64,000 bases of DNA from Myripristis murdjan (lineage: Eukaryota > Chordata > Actinopteri > Holocentriformes > Holocentridae): NCBI RefSeq assembly GCF_902150065.1, contig NC_043996.1:11632485-11696484 (forward strand), given 5' to 3'. Positions 15,101 to 25,980 of the stretch are shown piece after piece (position 1 is the stretch's first letter; the number at the start of each line of letters is the position of its first letter). Under the pieces are notes generated by a model. The model saw nothing but the letters and a program-made list of their open reading frames with translations, was not told the DNA's origin and searched no databases. Both the position numbers and the translations under genes were made by a program.

Positions 15101-16594
15101 TTTCCATGGACAATGTTATTGGTCCAGCTTCTTAACATCCCAGTGAGTGGATGCAGATCACCTGAATACATACAAACTGGTGAAAATGAGTTGGTCATGG
15201 GACATTTTTTTTTGACTTAGTTAACAAGGCCCGCCCAAATGCAGCATTAGGGCTCCAGAATCGCGTTGTTTAAAAGGAAGGAAAAGGGTGACTCGGGGTT
15301 TGGCCTAACTGTATCTACTGCTCTGTGTCTCTCTTCTCAGCTTACGGCATCGGCCTGCTGATCACCTTTGTGGCGCTGGCTTTGATGCAGAAGGGCCAGC
15401 CAGCCTTGCTCTACCTGGTGCCTTGTACTCTGCTCACCAGCCTGGCCGTAGCGATATGGCGCAGGGAGCTGCCTCAGTTCTGGACTGGAAGTGGATTTGT
15501 GGTGAATACCAGTTTGATTTGAGTGCCTACTGCGGACGAAGCAAAAGACGTAAACAAAACAAAAGAAAAAAGCAACAACAAAAAAAAAAAGAACAAAAAT
15601 TTCTAGTGTTAATTAACACGCACAGTAAAGTAGAATTTCAAGTTGAGTAACCCCTTTAAACAGTTCCACCCGTTCCAACTGCCTCTTTCTGTTTTGCTGT
15701 CCTCCCCCTCCCTCCCATCGCTGCTCCTTCCCTTATATTTTACTGTGGGTGTGCTCTAGTCTGGCGCTGAGGGCTCAGCTGTCTGTGAATGTCGCTGCAG
15801 GTATTCTATCTGGGCTTGCTTTTGCCTCTACTTTCCACTCTACCATTAAAACATCCTGATCTTACTTAAGGTTCCTTTTTATCATTTGTTTTCCTGCAGA
15901 ATAGACCTTTAATTTCCATTTTTTGTGTACATAGTGTACATGAACAGTAGATTGATAATCATAGAGGGGAGAGGGTAACAACAATTCGATCTGTCATTGG
16001 TGGTGACAAGAAACGTGTTGATTACCTCCTGTCATTTATTAGAGATTCACATAGTGTTTACAGTTGGTAGCATGATGTTTTCTTTTAGTTTAGAGGGACT
16101 TGAGTCACCTGTGGTCTTTTCTCTGATATGCTTTATGGACTGTAGAATTTCTCTAGCTCTGTGTACAGTAATGCCTCTGACAACAATCAAATCACGCTCC
16201 TTTTTAATTGGGGTTGAATTGTCAAGACTTAAGCAAGACTTAATGAAAGACAGTGAAAGTGTTTATTTAGCTGAAATCTACTTGTGGGCAGAGGAATGAC
16301 TGTACGTTTTTGTTCTCTTTCTCTGATCTCTGTCTCATTCCTTATTGATAATGATTAAGATTTGTTTCATGCACAATCCCCTTGTCTCATCTTTTTCCTT
16401 TTTAATGTCCCCTGCAGCCTCCCATAGTGCTCGCACCGATCAACTGTACACAAACCGCAGCGCCGCCAGCGGAGGGGACCCCGACCAATCCTGAGCCACA
16501 AAGCACAGAGACGGCCAATCAGAGCGAAGACCCGCCCCCATATCAAGCTCAGGAAACGCCCCCCATAGAGAGTGAGGAAAACAAATCTGAATAA
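6153..16594 (+). CDS. sppl2b: Signal peptide peptidase-like 2B, intramembrane aspartyl protease
   Basis: GxGD-type protease that cleaves type II membrane proteins (TNF-alpha stubs, for example) inside the bilayer of endosomes, lysosomes and plasma membrane. Fifteen exons: 6153-6200, 7234-7350, 9459-9641, 10020-10109, 10311-10450, 11334-11476, 11833-11929, 12424-12540, 13423-13504, 13694-13768, 13851-13913, 14070-14169, 14639-14716, 15341-15501, 16418-16594; 556 codons in frame. Seen: N-terminal signal peptide (MRVPITLIWAAF), lumenal protease-associated domain with N-glycosylation sites NCT and NTT, nine predicted membrane helices, catalytic YD (D352), GFGD (D414) and PAL (465-467). The ATG at 6153 was preferred to 6066 because it directly begins the signal peptide. 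The cytosolic tail contains PPPY. SPPL2B fits better than SPPL2A through LYMLKTIRLPTFKAC and RLNSSPLALCDRPFSLLGFGD. Zebrafish calls this gene sppl2. Confidence 0.95.
6838..6905 (+). mobile_element. 3' tail of a non-LTR retroposon
   Basis: A segment in sppl2b intron 1 reads CCCTCGGGGATCATTAAAG followed by a TTTCTGATTTTGATA tail. This 'cccctcggggatcaataaag' ending is typical of 3' ends of fish LINE or SINE copies. Only the end is recognisable; the family is not determined. Confidence 0.4.
7192..7221 (+). repeat. T30 run before sppl2b exon 2
   Basis: An uninterrupted run of about 30 T ends 12 bases before the acceptor of exon 2 (exon starts at 7234). It supplies, and greatly exceeds, the normal polypyrimidine tract. 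Confidence 0.85.
9185..9255. mobile_element. Terminus of a small inverted-repeat DNA element
   Basis: The segment ends in ATATTACCCAGCCCTA, which resembles the outer end of common fish hAT-type non-autonomous elements (reverse complement TAGGGCTGGGTAATAT). I could not find the opposite end, so the extent into sppl2b intron 2 is unknown. Confidence 0.35.
12162..12206 (+). repeat. (TG)n(CTAT)n microsatellite
   Basis: About 15 TG units followed by four CTAT units in sppl2b intron 7. Confidence 0.9.
15760..15800 (+). other. sppl2b: Possible cassette exon changing the sppl2b tail
   Basis: A 41-nt segment flanked by CTCTAG on the left and a possible donor GTATTC on the right lies in the last intron. 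Joined after exon 14 it reads on as SGAEGSAVCECRC and then puts the last exon into a frame that stops within three codons. The product would lack the 58-residue final tail, including PPPY. It rests on splice dinucleotides and open frame only. Confidence 0.3.
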
Positions 16595-17631
16595 AAAAAA
16601 TGGACTACTAGTGCAGCATTGTGGAACTCATTCCATGTTCTACTTTTTTTTTTCTTAAATTTACATAGTATCTCAGTCAAACGCATAATGGACGTTTTCA
16701 AGTATGAACGTTTGAGTGCACATTGTGCAAAGGGAAGAGCAGAGGGCATCTGCATTCTGAGCGGCTGGATCGGCAGGGCAGTGGGATCAGAATCACAACA
16801 GGTTGAGGCTGTGAAATCGTCAAACTCAGCTATGAAAACGGCACACAAAAGCCCCGGCACTTTCCCCTGCGTACAGTCTGCATCAGTCCAATTCCAGCTG
16901 GACGCCACTAAAAATCCTGAGGCTCTCAGCTGAGGATCTGGCCAGCCCTCGTTCTCAAACCCACACAAGTATACACACTGCTGTGAATTAGCTATGAAGC
17001 CATTTTGGGCGCTTGTTCCTTTTTTTTTAACCCTCTGTTGTCATCATGAATCACACCAGTGTCACACTACACAGGAAGGATAACCAAACAGTTCCATACC
17101 CTTTAAAATGTGCTACCATGGTCTTGGACTGAGCCAAAGGAATCAGATGCTATTTTGTTTTCTTTTTACCTAAAACATGTTTTTTTTTTCTTTCATCTTG
17201 CCTTTGGTTATGTTTCATCTTGCATGCTATAGTTTTGCTTTTGACCCTTCTATAAATACAGTGTATATTCTGTACCACACTGTTTGTATACAGTATTAGT
17301 GGTCCAACAGTCAAACTGCTGGCCACTGAAGTTTCTTTTTTTTTTGTTTGTTTGTTTGATTCCAGTAGTTATTCATATTGTCTTAATAATTGGTTTGGGC
17401 CTTACTGTGTCCATGTGTGGAGATAGAATGTGTCAGTGTACAACTTGCTTTATGAGAAACAGAGTACTGTATTCAAAAGTATGTGCTGCGGTTTAATGTA
17501 TGAGCTGTGGAGTGGGTGAAGTTGATGTTTGAGACGTCACAAGACTAACAGTTCTAGATTTCTGTCCTTCGTATGAAATATTTGCACAGTATTTTTTGAA
17601 TCGACAGACTGATGAGAAGACTGTTGGTTCT

Positions 17632-17634
<3 letters not shown>

Positions 17635-17673
<39 letters not shown>
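17635..17673 (+). repeat. (AT)n microsatellite in the sppl2b 3'UTR
   Basis: About 19 AT units within the presumed 3' untranslated region of sppl2b. Confidence 0.9.
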
Positions 17674-17677
<4 letters not shown>

Positions 17678-18096
17678 CATATCTCTATATAACCCATGAG
17701 AATTTAAGACACGGAAATTCATGGTATCAGTGTATGCGGTATTCTTTATGCTTTTGTTTTTGCCTTCATCCATTTATGAGATGAAAGTTTTCATCTACAG
17801 CATAGAGCGCAGAAGTCACCATGATGCTTTACTGCTAGATGACTATATTAGATAGGGTTGGTTGTCATTCATATTATCACGCCTATTAACCAAATTCAGC
17901 GGTTCCTCGTAGAATTGTCAAAGCCGAAAACAGAGTGCTTCAGTTCGGAGGTGGAATGACAGCAGTTTACTTGTCTGGGTGTGTGTGCCCTCGCTCATTC
18001 CATAGCACAGTGTTTTCAAGGATATGACATTATTCACCAGTATAGTTTAATGTCACCAAATGGTTTTTAAATACCTCTGTTGAGGATATTACATGA

Positions 18097-18106
18097 AATA
18101 AATAAA
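18097..18106 (+). terminator. sppl2b: Poly(A) signal of sppl2b (tandem AATAAA)
   Basis: Two overlapping AATAAA motifs (18097-18102 and 18101-18106) follow a 1.5-kb AT-rich stretch without genes after the sppl2b stop. A GT/T-rich stretch lies just downstream, as expected for a cleavage site. This gives a 3'UTR of about 1.5 kb. Confidence 0.65.
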
Positions 18107-18129
18107 CATGGTATTTGACATTTGGTGTA

Positions 18130-19330
18130 TTTTTTTGTGTACCGCACAAAAAAGCCTAATAGTCCTGCTTACAAGTGCCTTGGACAGACTTGGGCACTGT
18201 GTGAAAATGAAGCCACCCATGTTAGTGGTTGCTTATGTTGATGTCTAATGTATCGCAGCACCTTGCAATGGCCTGGGTCACAACATTGAGACAGAGGGTC
18301 TCTTTCAGCGGTGGAAAGGTCCACTGTTGTTCAGGCACTGGGGAGATTAGCAGCAGCCTGACAAAGAGACTCCTGTATCTCCTGTAACAGCTTCAGCTCA
18401 GTTACTCCACGTAGAGTTTGTAGAGTAGAGTTTGTATTTACACTGGCTCACTTCTCGAGTGTGTGGATGTGTTTGCACAAAGCGCCTTACAGTACTGGTT
18501 TTAAATTTAGTGTGGGTGGCCTCACTGGGAATTAAACCCCTTGTTGGTGCAGTGTTTGATCCCGTTTAGTCTAACGGGATAAGTAAGAGATCTCCCATTC
18601 CAGATGCAAAATGATCAGGAATTTACCAACAGGGGTCAATACAGAGCCTTGTGTTATAGCTCAGTATATCCCAATATTCATCATTTTCAATTTTTCCATT
18701 TTCATTACAAAAGATAAGTATTCGCTTTGCAGTTCAGTGTTATTTTATTCCTGGTAGGGTTTAAAAGCTGTCAGGAATGCACAGATCACTGCCTTTACAA
18801 TGAAGAATAAAGCTCATACTGAACAGCAAGTGAGGGAATAACCTCAACTGTATCTGCCGTGAACCACATGACAGGCAAATAGCCAATATTTAATAAAGAG
18901 CCAATAATGGCCCCATATGTAGGTCTAAACTTTATAAAGAAGCCTGTCCTTTTCACTGCGCTGTCAGTGGGCGATGGTGCCGTCTGAATGAGCCGTCTGT
19001 GTGGCTCTGCAGGAGCTGGTGGATACTGGAGGCCTGTCACATCAGCTCTGCTGGCCTGGCGCTGCTCTCGGCTCTCACGTCCTCCACGATGAGCAGCGAG
19101 GAGGCTGAAGGAAACCCAGTCAGCCAGCAGGGCAGACGGAGCTCTGTGCACATGTACAAGATGATCCCGATGCTGGTGTGTTTTAAAATTAATCTGTAAA
19201 GTGATCTTTCATCCTTTCTTTCAGCTAAAGTGGAGTCATTATTTCATCATTTTTTAAGACATTCGTCCTCCATTAGTTAAAACTGAAGCCTGATTTTATC
19301 ACACAACAATTCAAAACCTGAAAACTGAGC
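18130..19330. other. Spacer between the convergent 3' ends of sppl2b and arhgef18
   Basis: About 1.2 kb between the sppl2b poly(A) signal and the nearest arhgef18 candidate signal. Open frames at 18795-19151 (minus) and 18999-19199 (plus) overlap each other, and neither resembles a known protein. I see no firm feature. Confidence 0.5.
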
Positions 19331-19335
19331 GTCTT

Positions 19336-19341
19336 TTTATT
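19336..19341 (-). terminator. arhgef18: Candidate poly(A) signal of arhgef18
   Basis: TTTATT on the plus strand gives AATAAA on the minus strand about 1.0 kb past the arhgef18 stop. A second candidate lies at 18744-18749. Which is used cannot be told from sequence. Confidence 0.4.
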
Positions 19342-20368
19342 CCATATGGGCTGGGAAACTCAGCAGGACATTTCAAAATGCTGACAGCATCCATTGCCTT
19401 CCATCCACAGCAAATGCCTTCACTCTCGAAATAATTTACAGTCTTAATTTCACAACATGCTAATTCAAAAACAGTGAACGTGTGACTCAGGATCAATTCA
19501 GTTGCATTCTTCTACATGCAAGTAATTGTCTATGGTTAACTAAAACTCTGCTGATAATGATGCTTGTATTATGGACTGAGTCAATCAAGAAGTGCACAAA
19601 GTACCACAGGTCCTTTACTCATCTTTCACAGTAGAAAGTATTCACAAAGTACCTCTTTCCCAAAACATATTAAATTGACAGTTAACATCCATGATCTTCC
19701 ATAGATATCATTTGTATTTAGACATAACAGATGCTGAGCAGCAGGTCCACAGTATAGATTTACAGAGTGCCTTTTGCATCCTGAAATACAATTATGGGCT
19801 TGGCACTTTGGATCTACATGTATGTAAACATGGCAGCTTTATATAGTTTCCTTACAACACCATATATTCTTCATAAAATACAAAAGAAAGCTATTAAAGG
19901 TTAAGACTTGAGTGCTAAGTGGTTACCGGCACAACCTATTTTCATTAAAAAAAAAAAAAGGCATAAAAAGGACTTCTCAGAAAAGTCTTTGGCAATAAAG
20001 GCGCAAAATCTTTAAAAGTGTTAGCAACATGTGAATATAAAATTACATTTTTCCCCACTGTGCAAACAGGCACAAATGCGACTCATTTTGTGCATTTTTT
20101 TTTAAATAACTTGTTAGTGCACCAAACAGATACAGATTTCACAAAAGTGTGTCCATCAGTAGTTCTTTCATTTTTCTTCAAGTTCAGTCTCCAGCTTATA
20201 CAGTTGGCTCAATGATAACCATATCATATCAGTGACTGGCCGCCTCATACTGCTCATACGTCGACGTCATGAAGTCTTCCACAGTCTCAACAGAGTAGTC
20301 AGACGTTCCAAATGTGCTGTCCTGTACGCAGGATGAGACTCTTCCCAACAGCGGTCTGTCGTTCATGC

Positions 20369-23300
20369 TTAAAGGAATATTACCTTCTCCTTCTTTGTTT
20401 CGGCCACATCTTTTGGAAAAGGAGGTGGCAAAGGTGGAGAAGCTCTGCTGCTCCTCTTTTGTGTGCTGAAAGACTCAGAGGTTTTGACGGATGCAGGTGG
20501 GTTGAAAAGATCTGGGGGGGATGAGGAACACAAGTTTTCTGTTGATAGTTAATAGTGCAAAAATTCTGGATGTACATTTGCAGTGTACAGTGCACATCCA
20601 AATAGGGTCAGTGCAGGTGTGCTGGAGATAAAACTCATGAGAAATGAATAATGAACTGGATCTTTTTGAAACAATTTGAAAAAGATCCAGTGTGATTGAA
20701 GCATCACAATAAACACAGGGTGATTATTGCTAGAAGCAGTGTGTAGGAGTTCATTTTTCATATCTACTGCAAAATTAAAGAAAAAGAAAAATCATAGGAT
20801 TCTAATTTTAAAAAGTAACTAATAATGGATTACAAGAACTTAAAAACTAGCATGTTAACTTACTAGCTGCACAAAAACTACTCTGAGTACTGTTAACACA
20901 TTACTTTGTGCCCCCAGTACTGGTCATCAGACAGCATCAAAGCTAAATGATACAATATGAACAAATAGTATCACTATGCCAGCAGAGGACTTGTAACTTA
21001 CCTTGCTTTAAAAAGTACAAAGATTTGTTTTCATTTTTTTCTGCTAACGAGGAGTATGTAGTTTAGAAGAAACTGTCGCGTGATATGTGTACACTGTTTG
21101 AGGTCGTACTGTCCAGGCACTGTATCAGAGTGTAGTTTGTAACTCTCTAAGTTGTTCAAGGCTACACAAGTTCACCGAGAGGAAATCCTCTACATTTGCT
21201 GTATCGGGTGAATGGATTGAGTCTGACAGGCTGATAGTGTTTTGCTCGCTGTACCTGACTGGTAGATCCTCTGAGGACTCGCTGTCCTTTTGGCTCTCAG
21301 ACTGCCTCCTTCTTTCCCAGTCACTCTGATAGGCACCACCTGGCTCATGTCGATAGAGGCTGGATGTGGAAACACAGCACTGGGTCAATGGTAGGATTCA
21401 TATCTTATTATATAATCAATTCAAACCGACATGGTCATGTTTGAAGCTTTGTATAATATATACAAGACCATGTCACTAATGCAATAACTGTAATCACCGC
21501 TCACTTACTGGCATTTGAAATGGATGAATTTGAAGATTTCAACACATTTGGGAGAGCAGGAGCTTTGTTCAGCCACTACTTAAATAAACTACACAATATT
21601 GCTTGAATAAACTACCTTTTGTCATTATTCAAAGACTTAATTATGTTTTAATGACATTATTATGTTCCTGCCATTCCAAAGCAGCAAGCCACTTGATGCT
21701 TGCTGCACAGTGATTTAAGGACCATGACTATGTCAGCATGATACATGGCTTATTGCTTAAACCAGACTGCAATATTAATGTCTGATGACTGATTTGAGCC
21801 TTCTGCCAGATGCATTGCTGGTGGTGCTACAGCACCCGGCAGGACCTGTAGTAACGTCAGTAATGACTGACTGCTGATGGCAAATTTTGCCCAAAGGCTG
21901 CAGCTGCAGCCAAATATCTCACACCAACAACCAAAGACATGAGGGAGCTGCAGTTTCTCTGGTCATAGAAAATGAATGATCGTCTGGTGAAGAATCTTCT
22001 GGTGATTCATTTTTTGACTTTGCTGGCATTGTGAATACATGGTTAGAATTTAAATTTATAGATGAGGAAAGACCTGAACTGTCTGTTACATGATTTAGAA
22101 ATGAGGCAAGCCAAAGCAAAATAAGGTTTACATCAGCACCCTGTATCCTGACCTGCACTCTGTGTTCTCTGGTGGGACCTCTTGCTTTTAAAACTCTTCT
22201 CCTTGCCCTTGCTGAGGGCAGCCAGCTTGGTGGGGATCTGCTGCTGCACGGCCCCTTGTTTGTGGGCCTGATTAGTGGTGCTGATCAGGTGGATGGGCAC
22301 CTCGGCCTTGGCGGGCTGGGGGCTGATGCTCTCCTTGCGCGGGGGCACCACGGGGGGCACTTCTTTGGGGTCAGCATTGGAGATGTTGGCCCGATTTTGT
22401 GACTTGGGGCTTAAGGCCAGAAGCCCACCTGTGCTCCCTTTGTCTCCTCTGAATGACGGGGAGTGAGAAACCTGCAAGAACTATGGACAAACAGCAACTG
22501 TATAAGGTTAATGGTAATGGTTAAGTGTTATACATCTTCATCTTGAAAAGTTGAAGGTGCATAACACTGAACAGAAAACAATAAAATCAAATAAACAGCA
22601 ATTTGAAAACTGCTGCAGGCAGTCCTGAGCTACACAAAGTATTTGCTGACAGGACCTTCCCTAATTAGGTTACACAGTCTATGTTCCATTTAACATACAG
22701 AGAGAGAATAAACACAACAGACTAAGGCAGTAGAATAAAACACAGGACCAAAAATAACAAGAAATTTTTAACTGGACTGTATTTCTTGTTTCTCACCTGT
22801 GTGGGATCATCATAGTTCACATGGCTTGGGTGTACTATGCTCCTGTGCCTCTTTAAATTGTTCTGCTGCTCCAGAAGCTCCTTCTCCTTTTCTACCTTTT
22901 TCATTGCATCCCTCAGCCTCTCCAGGTCCTCCTGGTATGTCTGCCTTTGCTTTTCTAGCTCCTCCCTCTCCTCCTCCAGCCGCTGCTCCAGCTTCTGGCA
23001 CTCCTCCTCCCTCTGGAGGAGCTGGGCCTCCAAGGTCTCAGCCTGGATCTTCTGGCGCTCCCTCTCCTTCTCCCAGCGCTGCTGCTCCAGCTGATGCTGC
23101 GCCTGCAACTTATGGAAATTGGCCAGCTCCTCCTTCTGTTTCTCAAAGTTGCGCTGCTTCTCCTGCTCCAGCAGCACGTTGCTGCGATGGCGGGAGGGCC
23201 GCTCCTGATCCGACAGCAAAGCCCGCTGCAACTCGATCTGGCTGTCCTGCTGGATGATGATGGCCTGAGAAAACAAGAACCGAGAGATGGGTGAGTTTGT

Positions 23301-25944
23301 GCCTGATTAATAAAATCAATAAAAACAAAGTTATGTTTTCTCCAATATATAAGAAAATGAGGGAGAATCAATCTAAATAACTGATTTTGATTTCCTGATT
23401 TTCAAGGTATTTTTTTCATAAATTACAACTTTGGCTTCACAAGTGCAATCATAGGTAGTCTATGTAGATTTCAGAGTAATTTCACATTCTTACCTGCAAG
23501 CTGTATAGCCTCTGTGAGAGCAATATCACCCTGTCATAAGCCTAAAGAGAGGAAGAGATTAACACACATCAAAAGAACTGCAGGGGCAGCTACTGCAAAA
23601 ATGAATACAGATTTAAAAAACAAATTATGAATACCTGTTTCAGAAGACTTACCTCTGCTACAGGGAAAGAATTGGAGGTTGAATTCCAATGTGGCACTTG
23701 TGTCTCATCATCAGCCTTGAGGCAAAATAACAAGAGAAATGTAAATATTTCTTATTTCATCACCAGGTAGAAGTCCTTCAGCAGCCACTGCAAATGCAAA
23801 ACTTTTTTCCCAGACTCATTTCCTCACTCACAGACTGTTCCAGGTTCTCAAAGTGGTCGATTTCCAGGAGCTGGGGGTCACTGCTGGCCTGATGAATGTG
23901 GCCCATCAGAAGGCCCTCGCTGCTACCTCGCCTCTCGGATGTATCTCCATCTGCGGAAATCAAATTATGTACACCACCCAAAACTCATTTAACATCCTCA
24001 CATATGAGTAGTTTTTCTCATTTTTGTTTATTGTGCAGTGCCAACTTCATCACTGGTATGTAGTGCAGATAAATGTAACAAGATGGAGCGATATCCATGG
24101 TTACTACAGTGGCCCTGATGTAAATTTGGATGACTTCTATTTTTTTTTTTTAAGCTCAGAAAAGTTGACCTTGACATTAACAAAAACACCATTCAATACA
24201 ATGAAGATAAGGGACAAATTTTGAATCAATTTTAAACTAACTCAATTCTGGTATATTCCTAAAGTGACTGACTTCCAATTCATAATACTCCCCGACTTTC
24301 CTTGTGTGGAATACTCTCAAAATTTCATGATACTCCAGCAGGGACCAGCAGGGACTCTGTAAGTCACACTAAAATGGGAAAAAACAACCAAAAAACAACC
24401 AAAAAAAAAAAAGTTGTCCAAATCTCCAAATCTTAACATCTGTTGTATCCCACAACGATAGTCTGTATGTCTATTTAACCTACTGCATGAACTTGCATGT
24501 GTTATGAAAGAGTAGAACAAGGCTTACTTTTCATGGTGCTGGCAACGGGGTTACTGCTGATCCCCCCGAAGGTCTCAGCCCTCCTGAGCTGCCTCGCCTG
24601 CCCGTGGTTCTCCTCTACAAGAAGGTTTGCAGCCTTCATCCAAGAAAACAGCATATTCTGCAGGTTTTCCACTGTAGAAAAAATGATAAAACAGCACATC
24701 AGTCTGAAACTAAACAACAATTATCCACAATATTTTAATATCTATTAGTTTGTCCAATTCCGTAGGTGAATTTTCCTCAGAATTAAGAACATGGACCTAA
24801 TTAAGATTGATGCTCAATTACTGGATGAATTCCCCGATCTCTGATTGACAGACATCACTGAAATCTGCTGAAGGAAGTGGAGAGTGACCCATGTACTGAG
24901 CCATCTCCGTTGACTTACTCCCTCAGCCTTCCTCCATCTCACCAAGTTCATTTCAGTTTTTCAGACAAGTGGAACGACACTTATGATGGGGGTGGGGATT
25001 CCCCCAAGGACGAATTAAACCACTAATGAAACACAGCAACTGTCTCAGCTCCTGCTGTACCTTCAGAAATAGCTCCTTTGAGCAGTGTCTCCCCCTGCTG
25101 GAGGTCGGTGGCGTCTCCGCGCAGCAGCAGTCTGGTTTGTGGGCTTTCATTCCCCGTCACAGTCTCAGAGAAGGCGGCAAACATCTGCAGCTTGTCTGTC
25201 AGGCTTTGCACTATCTGGTCATCCTTCATCTTCAGACCATCTGCGCAGGAAGTAACACACACAAACCCACAAATATAAAACAAACACACATCCTCATGAT
25301 TTACAGTAATAAATATGCAGACATCTCAGCAGCATTTATTGTGGTAGAGAAGAGTGTTAGTCTCTTTATTGTCCCTGCCCATATTTCAATATTCACGATT
25401 GCAAAATTTTTTGTCCATTAATCCAAGCAATAACAGAAATTTGTCTTAAACAAGGTGCAGGGCTCACATAAAGACACACATACATGATGACCTGTACACC
25501 CTGTTTAAGAGGTGTCTGATAATCTGTGTGTTTTACCTTGGAATTCCTGCAGTTTGGCGCTGGCCTCCTGTTCGCTGTACAGCTCCTTCTCTCCCTTTGG
25601 ACAACTGGACCACACAGACAAAACTCATCTTTTAAAATCACGTCTTAAAACTGACTTTATAAAACATGCTGTTATACAGCAAAATTATATTTGTTTTTAA
25701 TTTTAACCATCTTTATTTTGTTATTTATTTTCTTTTAATAATCTCCTTTTTCTGTATATTTAGACTTATTTATTAACCTATTTCTTCTATAATGTGCTTC
25801 CTATTTTTTTCTAAAAATATATATTACAATGGTGTTGTTTTTCTACCTTCCTGTAAAGAACGGTGTTAACTCTTCGGCTGCTGTAGTGTCCCCTCCTCTA
25901 TCAAATAATGCAGAGTTGTAACAATAAAAAGGAGTTTTGTTGCA

Positions 25945-25980
<36 letters not shown>

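Noticed and set aside
18795-19199. Overlapping ORFs on both strands near 19 kb, with an exon-like AG..GT segment on the plus strand
   Set aside because: No family resemblance, no partner exons, and both strands are open over the same bases. Left as unexplained spacer.
20229-20366. A 45-codon minus-strand ORF (MNDRPLLGRV...) just past the arhgef18 stop, part of a longer frame overlapping the last exon
   Set aside because: It reads like protein, but the overlapping frame has an in-frame stop inside the last exon. The frame ending KKEKVIFL matches the known ARHGEF18 end. A short alternative C-terminus cannot be excluded.
21125-21388. Minus [23 protein letters not shown]...
   Set aside because: It covers the arhgef18 exon 21359-21255 in the wrong frame. 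The frame [18 protein letters not shown] matches human ARHGEF18 and fits both neighbouring phases.
22799-23257. Long plus-strand ORFs opposite the arhgef18 coiled-coil exon
   Set aside because: Shadow of the Glu/Gln/Leu-rich minus-strand coding exon; Pro/Ala/Ser composition is typical of the antisense of coiled-coil codons.
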